Made by a program: the position numbers and the translations under genes | Shown: piece after piece, positions 59,766-64,000 of the stretch | How the letters are laid out: every line of letters starts with the position of its first letter | Position numbering within the stretch: position 1 is the first letter of the stretch | Source: Raphanus sativus | Taxonomy: Eukaryota > Streptophyta > Magnoliopsida > Brassicales > Brassicaceae | Length of the DNA: 64,000 nt | Direction: 5' to 3' | Assembly (NCBI RefSeq): GCF_000801105.2 | Contig: NC_079515.1 | Span: 8,556,001 to 8,620,000 of the forward strand | The notes under the pieces: generated by a model | The model's database searches: none | Seen by the model: the letters and a program-made list of their open reading frames with translations, nothing else | Told to the model about the DNA's origin: nothing

Positions 59766-62169
59766 ATGATTTTTAAGTTACATGCAGTGTATGGAGAATG
59801 GTTGTTGAGAGATTTCCGTTGGGATTTTGTGGTTGATGATCTCAAAGGAGCAAGATTGTTTTTATTGAATGAAGATTCAACACATGCTGAACTTGTTGCA
59901 ATGGCTCAAGAAGATTATAACCTGGACATGAGATCAGTGACTGTGGAGATTAGCTACTCATTACCAGCAGAAATGATGATGACTCCATACAGTCCTCCCA
60001 TTCATGTTACAAGTGATAGACAAGTTCGAAACTTGCTCGAGATACTCAAAACGCATAGAGTATGTCTTTGTGTATCAAGCCGCAGCAAGGTGGAAACGGT
60101 TTCAGAGAAAAGAGAAGAAGCTGGTGAATGGGAAGAAGATGTTGGTGATAATGATGAAGCTGGTGAATGGGAAGAAGATGTTGGTGATAATGATGAGGCT
60201 GATGAATGTTTTGAAGATGTTGGTGATAATGAGTCTGTTGAAGATGAAAATCAAGATGGGGAGGAGGAAAATGGGGAGGAGGAAAATGGGGAGGAGGATG
60301 CTGATAACACTATTGTTGGTGAAACGGATCAGAATGGTGGGGATTACAGTCTTTATGGAAAGGTTCTAGATGAGGACGAGGAAGATGATGATAATATTTG
60401 TTTTGAAGAAATTGAAAAGACATATGCTAAGACAAATGCTATTGAAGGAGGAAAATCGGATTGTACCAGCATCTATGTCAACCAGAGTTTTGTTAGCAAG
60501 GATGCACTTCTTTCAGAGCTGCGGTTGACAGCAGTGAGGGGTAGGTTTTCTTTCAGAATATACAAATCAACAAAAACTCTCCTTGTGGCAATATGTCGGG
60601 TTAGCGGTTGTGGATGGAAGATCAGAGCGAGTGTGAAACATGGGCCAAACACGTTTTGGGTAACAAAGTATGTGGAAAAACATTTATGCTCAATTGGAGA
60701 CCGAATCGCTCAGCGGAGACACTGTACTCCAAAGTATGTTGGTAGTCTTTTCATTGATCGTGTTGGGATCATTGATGGGATAACTCCACAGCATATCACT
60801 GATGCAATGAAGAACATGTTTGGCATGACGCTTGATTACACCACTTCATACAGAGCACTGTTATATGCACAGAAATTGGTGAGAGGATCAGCAGAAGAAG
60901 GGTATTCGCGTCTGCCTTCATATCTCGAGCAAATCTCCATTGCAAATCCTGATTCTATCACGGCTATAGAACTTGATTGTAAGAAAAGATTTAAGTATCT
61001 ATTTCTCTCTTTTGGAGCTTCTATCAAAGGTTTAAGTATCAGAGAAGGGTCATTGTGGTGGATGGAACTCACCTAAGTGGAAAGTATGGAGGTGTTATGT
61101 TAGTTGCAGCCGCACAAGATGGCAATTTTCAGATATTCCCATTGGCTTTTGGGATCGTGGATGCTGAAGATGAACCTTCTTGGGAATGGTTTTTCACAAA
61201 ATTGGCTAGTTGTATATCTCATGACAAGCCTCTGGTGATAGTCTCTGACCGGCATGCGGCCATTAAAAGTGCGTGTGAGAAGGTGTTTCCTTGGGCAACC
61301 CGAGGAATATGTTATTATCACCTTCAAGATAACATTGTCAAAAAGTTTAAAGGGAAACATCTCATGTACTTGGTGAAAGGGGCTGCTTATGCGCACACGG
61401 TTTACGATTTTAACCGGTACATGGCTGAGATACGGAGTGCAAACCCGGAACTTGCAACGTATTTGGAGAAGGCCGACGCCAAGCTATGGTCAAGGGTTTA
61501 TTGTAAGGGGAACAGGTTCAACATAAAAACAAGCAACATCGCTGAATCTATTAATTCCGCACTGAAGCGAGCAAGAGGATTTCCGATTCCGTTCCTGCTG
61601 GAGTTCATAAGGCAGAAGTTAGGAAAATGGTATTGGAAAAGGAGACAAGATGCTTTGAGTCTCCCAACTGTACATAGCCGGGGTGTTGAATACTTGCTTG
61701 CTGTTCGATCAGAGATAGCGGATACGATGACGGTCGAACCAATTGATGGATGGCGTTTCTTTGTCAAAGGTGGCAAAATGGACTGTGTGGTTGATTTGGA
61801 ACATGTAAAGTGTGATTGTGGTGTCTATGGAGTGGAGAAAATACCTTGCTCTCATGCTATAGCAGCTGGAACACATGCTGGTGTGCATATCACACACTTG
61901 TATGTCCACTTTACTCAAAGAATCATCTGTATGCAGGATACTCAGAGAATATATATCCTATCGTGTCACAACATATTGAGGAACGAGAATGCTTTCCTCC
62001 AAACGTAAAGCGTGGTCCGGGGAGACAGAAGAAATCAAGATGGCAATCTTGGTTGGAGCTATCTAGGATGAGAGGACACAAACCCAGGAAGAAACACAGG
62101 GCACGGAGATGCTCAAACTGCAAGGAAACTGGCCATACGAAACCACAATGTACACAACCAGTTGACTAG
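59766..62169 (+). pseudogene. MuDR-type (MURA-like) transposase with two frameshifts
   Basis: The start MIFKLHAVYGEWLL follows an AG acceptor-like site. A variable acidic region has two near-identical copies of AGEWEEDVGDNDE and runs of GEEEN. The MuDR DNA-binding domain spans IYVNQSFVSKDALLSELR to WVTKYVEKHLCSIGD. The frame then shifts near 61031 (GGTTTAAG appears to have lost one T) into the MULE catalytic domain: first Asp in VDGTHLSGKY, second in VIVSDRHAAIK, Glu in TSNIAESINSAL, with CYYHLQDN between. A SWIM finger follows (CDCGVYGVEKIPCSHA). A second shift lies in the CACACA run near 61890. The C-terminus has a CCHC knuckle, CSNCKETGHTKPQC. All catalytic residues remain; only the two small indels break it. 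They could be real or sequencing errors. Confidence 0.85.
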
Positions 62170-62880
62170 TTGTCCAGACGATCTAAATTTAAGTCGTCCA
62201 GTCTTGATTACCCGTCCAGACGACTAATTTCTAAGTCGTCCCGTGTTTCGTCTACCTTCTACGAAGTCGTCCAGTGTATTAGACTACCTTCTACTATCCC
62301 TTCAAGTATATTTTTTTTAGACGACCTTTTACGAAGTCGTCCAGTGTATTTAAGTCGTCCAGTGTTTAGACTACCTTCTACTATCCCTTCAAGTGTATTT
62401 TTTTTAGACGACCTTTTACGAAGTCGTCCAGTGTATTTAAGTCGTCCAGTGTTTAGACTACCTTCTACTATCCCTTCAAGTGTATTTTTTTTTTAGACGA
62501 CCTTTTACGAAGTCGTCCAGTGTATTTAAGTCATCCAGTGTTTAGACTACCTTGTACTATCCCTTCAAGTGTATTTTTTTTAGACGACCTTTTACGAAGT
62601 CGTCCAGTGTATTTAAGTCGTCCAGTGTTTAGACTACCTTCTACTATCCCTTTTAAGTGTATTTTTTTTAGACGACCTTTTACGAAGTCGTCCAGTGTAT
62701 TTTATTTTTTTAGACTACCTTATTTGTAAGTCGTCCAAACCTTCCAGACGACTTATTTGTAAGTCGTCCAGCTGGAAACCTTCCAGACGACTTATTTGTA
62801 AGTCGTCCAGCTGGAAAACCTTCCAGACGACTTATTTGTAAGTCGTCCAGCTGGAAACCTTCCAAACGACTTATTTGTAA
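62165..62880. repeat. Right array: palindromes, an 87-bp tandem repeat and a 39-bp tandem repeat
   Basis: The same GACGACTTA/TAAGTCGTC motif starts within ten bases of the transposase stop. Two free palindromes come first (about 62173 and 62217). Five tandem units of 87-89 bases then begin at 62319, 62406, 62495, 62582 and 62670, each with GACGACCTTTTACGAAGTCG and a second AAGTCGTCC. Four units of 39-40 bases (from 62741, 62780, 62820 and 62859) each carry one near-perfect palindrome, GACGACTTATTTGTAAGTCG, and the spacer AGCTGGAAACCTTCC. Open frames here are translations of the repeat and not genes. Confidence 0.9.
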
Positions 62881-63175
62881 TTAGAAAATCTATCAAGTTA
62901 GAAAATCAAATAATCATACATGCCCACAAACATACAAATAGATTTGTGTAAACAAATAGTTCAAATATACAAATAGATTTGTGTATACAAATAGTTCAAA
63001 TATACAAATTGATTTGTGTATCTATACAAGTTAAAAAATCTATACAAGTTAAAAATCTATACAAGTTAGATTTGTGTATCTAATCATACATGCCCACAAA
63101 ACATACCACCATCCTCATTATCTTTCAGATGCTGATCAACAAGCTCCGTCCATATAACCAAAGCCATATTATCCC
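62881..63175. other. Spacer with short tandem units
   Basis: Repeated ATACAAATAGATTTGTGTA and CTATACAAGTTA(A)AAA units separate the right array from the Ulp1 gene. No gene. Confidence 0.6.
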
Positions 63176-63729
63176 TCATAGTCTTCGCATTGGACCTAGC
63201 AAAAGTTCTTTAGGGCTAAAGGGGACCCCAAGAGCATGACATTCAATGTACTTTGCAGCGTACACGCCACAATCACCATTGTTGGCCGTGGGTACATCTT
63301 TCAGCAGTCTCTCATATGTGTATCGCTCCAACCCATGCATCTGGTCTCCGCACTCCACAATCAGATAAGGGACCATCTCGAGAAAAGGCTCCATTATCTC
63401 ATCCCATCTTTCTGGTATGGTAGTTGAAGGTATGCTGTCCCAGACGACTATGTGCCTCTTAGGGCTCGATATCCAAATAGCCACCCAATGTTTGTTGTCC
63501 AAGTTCAGTGGCGCATAGATTTCATCAATGTCCTTCCCCCACCTTCTTGTTTGATTGGCAAATGAAGGCATTGATCCGTCATACAAACTCGCCGCCCCCA
63601 TAGGTAGCTTTTTCCTAAACCATTGTGATCAGACGACGTGCTTTGAAGACAGATACTGTTCTCTCCAAGCTGGGTAAAGTTGTGATCCAGGAAGCAATTC
63701 GCTCGCGTCCGGAAACATTGTGGGTTCTC
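63176..63729 (-). pseudogene. Ulp1 (C48) protease C-terminal part, cut by the gap, with one stop
   Basis: The minus-strand frame from 63601 (MGAASLYDGSMPSFANQTRR) has the Ulp1 triad: His in LDNKHWVAIWI, Asp in IVVWDSIP, Cys in NNGDCGVYAAKYIECHALG, and ends GPMRRL. Upstream the same frame continues as KHVV, a TGA at 63629-63631, then SQWFRKKLP, up to the N gap. The stop may be a CGA to TGA change (CpG decay) or an exon boundary may lie nearby. It is convergent with the transposase. It resembles the Ulp1 domain at 24.7-25.1 kb in motif order but is clearly divergent. Confidence 0.7.
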
Positions 63730-63829
63730 NNNNNNNNNNNNNNNNNNNNNNNNNNNNNNNNNNNNNNNNNNNNNNNNNNNNNNNNNNNNNNNNNNNNNNN
63801 NNNNNNNNNNNNNNNNNNNNNNNNNNNNN
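63730..63829. other. Assembly gap of 100 N
   Basis: Exactly 100 unknown bases, the usual placeholder for a gap of unknown size. Order and distance across it are not proved by sequence. Confidence 0.98.
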
Positions 63830-64000
63830 AGGCCGACGCCAAGCTATGGTCAAGGGTTATTGTAAGGGGAACAGGTTCAACATAAAAAACAGCAACATCG
63901 CTGAATCTATTAATTCCGCACTGAAGCGAGCAAGAGGATTTCCGATTCCGTTCCTGCTGGAGTTCATAAGGCAGAAGTTAGGAAAAGGTATTGGAAAAGG
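63830..64000 (+). pseudogene. Second copy of a transposase segment after the gap
   Basis: These 171 bases match 61470-61642 almost exactly (ADAKLWSR to LGKWYWK of the transposase). The differences are one T lost in GGGTTTATT, AAAAACAAG read as AAAAAACAG, and one T lost in AAAATGG, all beside homopolymers. Two of them shift the frame. It is either a second, very recent MULE copy or the same copy placed twice by the assembler with uncorrected errors. Confidence 0.8.

Larger units (their letters stand above)
56232..64000. mobile_element. Large MULE with transposase and convergent Ulp1 gene (right end not in window)
   Basis: The left end is placed at GGGCTTATTGCAAAAATGAC, a typical crucifer MULE terminus. 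Its terminal sequence is interrupted by a smaller MULE at 56307-58394 and resumes with GAGTTTTTAACCCCACATCT. Inside follow a left palindrome array with a long hairpin, a MuDR-type transposase (+), a right array and an Ulp1 gene (-). The right end lies past the gap or the window, so the target duplication could not be checked; the left end is therefore inferred. The layout matches the smaller MULE at 23.7-28.8 kb. Confidence 0.6.

Noticed and set aside
60004..60369. Methionine-rich frame overlapping the transposase acidic region
   Set aside because: It is the shadow of the GAA/GAT-rich coding sequence of the transposase in another frame.
62170..62729. Two open frames downstream of the transposase with repeated residues (RLPSTIPSSVFFLDDLLRSR)
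   Set aside because: They are translations of the 87-bp tandem repeat, whose length is near a multiple of three; no start context, splice site or domain supports a protein.
63615..63885. Frames that run through the N gap
   Set aside because: They depend on 100 unknown bases and cannot be supported.

Overview
The window is nuclear DNA of a crucifer plant, most likely a Brassica. Gene order and products match, from memory and without a search, the Arabidopsis chromosome 3 block around At3g19970 to At3g20015: an alpha/beta hydrolase of the TMEM53/DUF829 type, a PP6-type phosphatase catalytic subunit (FYPP3), a DUF6817-like protein, the mitochondrial import pore TOM40, a SNF2-RING helicase (CHR27/FRG1) and an aspartyl protease, plus a tRNA-Leu(CAA). 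These genes have conserved GT-AG introns and open reading frames. Rebuilding the exons gives 441, 303, 421, 309, 1035 and 467 residues. They share no pathway; they are a collinear block of mainly housekeeping genes.

The rest is accessory DNA that has stretched the block. From 1 to 13 kb lie the first three conserved genes and a small type I MADS-like reading frame with an internal tandem duplication. From 13 to 21 kb lie an orphan first exon of an INDETERMINATE-DOMAIN gene and two Helitrons joined end to end, one carrying Stowaway-like and Emigrant-like MITEs. TOM40 occupies 21.0-23.3 kb. Between TOM40 and the SNF2 gene about 19 kb has been inserted or expanded. It holds (a) a complete 5.1-kb Mutator-like element (MULE) with a perfect 9-bp target duplication, carrying a dead transposase tail, an apparently intact five-exon DUF1985/Ulp1 protease gene and a GRF zinc-finger gene; (b) a patchwork of copied pieces of the neighbouring SNF2 gene, a receptor-kinase (SERK) pseudogene and an unrecognised 234-residue gene; and (c) a head-to-tail series of Helitrons, all in one orientation. 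From 42 to 53 kb come the SNF2 gene, a small hAT MITE, the protease gene and the tRNA.

From 54 kb on, a Helitron with a nested hAT-like element is followed by a large MULE that runs off the window. That MULE has a smaller MULE (perfect 9-bp target duplication) nested near its left end, a MuDR-type transposase with two frameshifts, and a second Ulp1 gene convergent with the transposase. Arrays of a short imperfect palindrome (about GACGACTTA-N5-TAAGTCGTC) stand on both sides of the transposase; the left array also folds into a hairpin with arms of about 255 bp. This transposon with convergent Ulp1 gene and palindrome arrays is the most unusual structure seen. The last 171 bases, after a 100-N gap, repeat part of the transposase almost exactly and may be an assembly artefact.

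All family names rest on reading motifs by eye; no database search was run.
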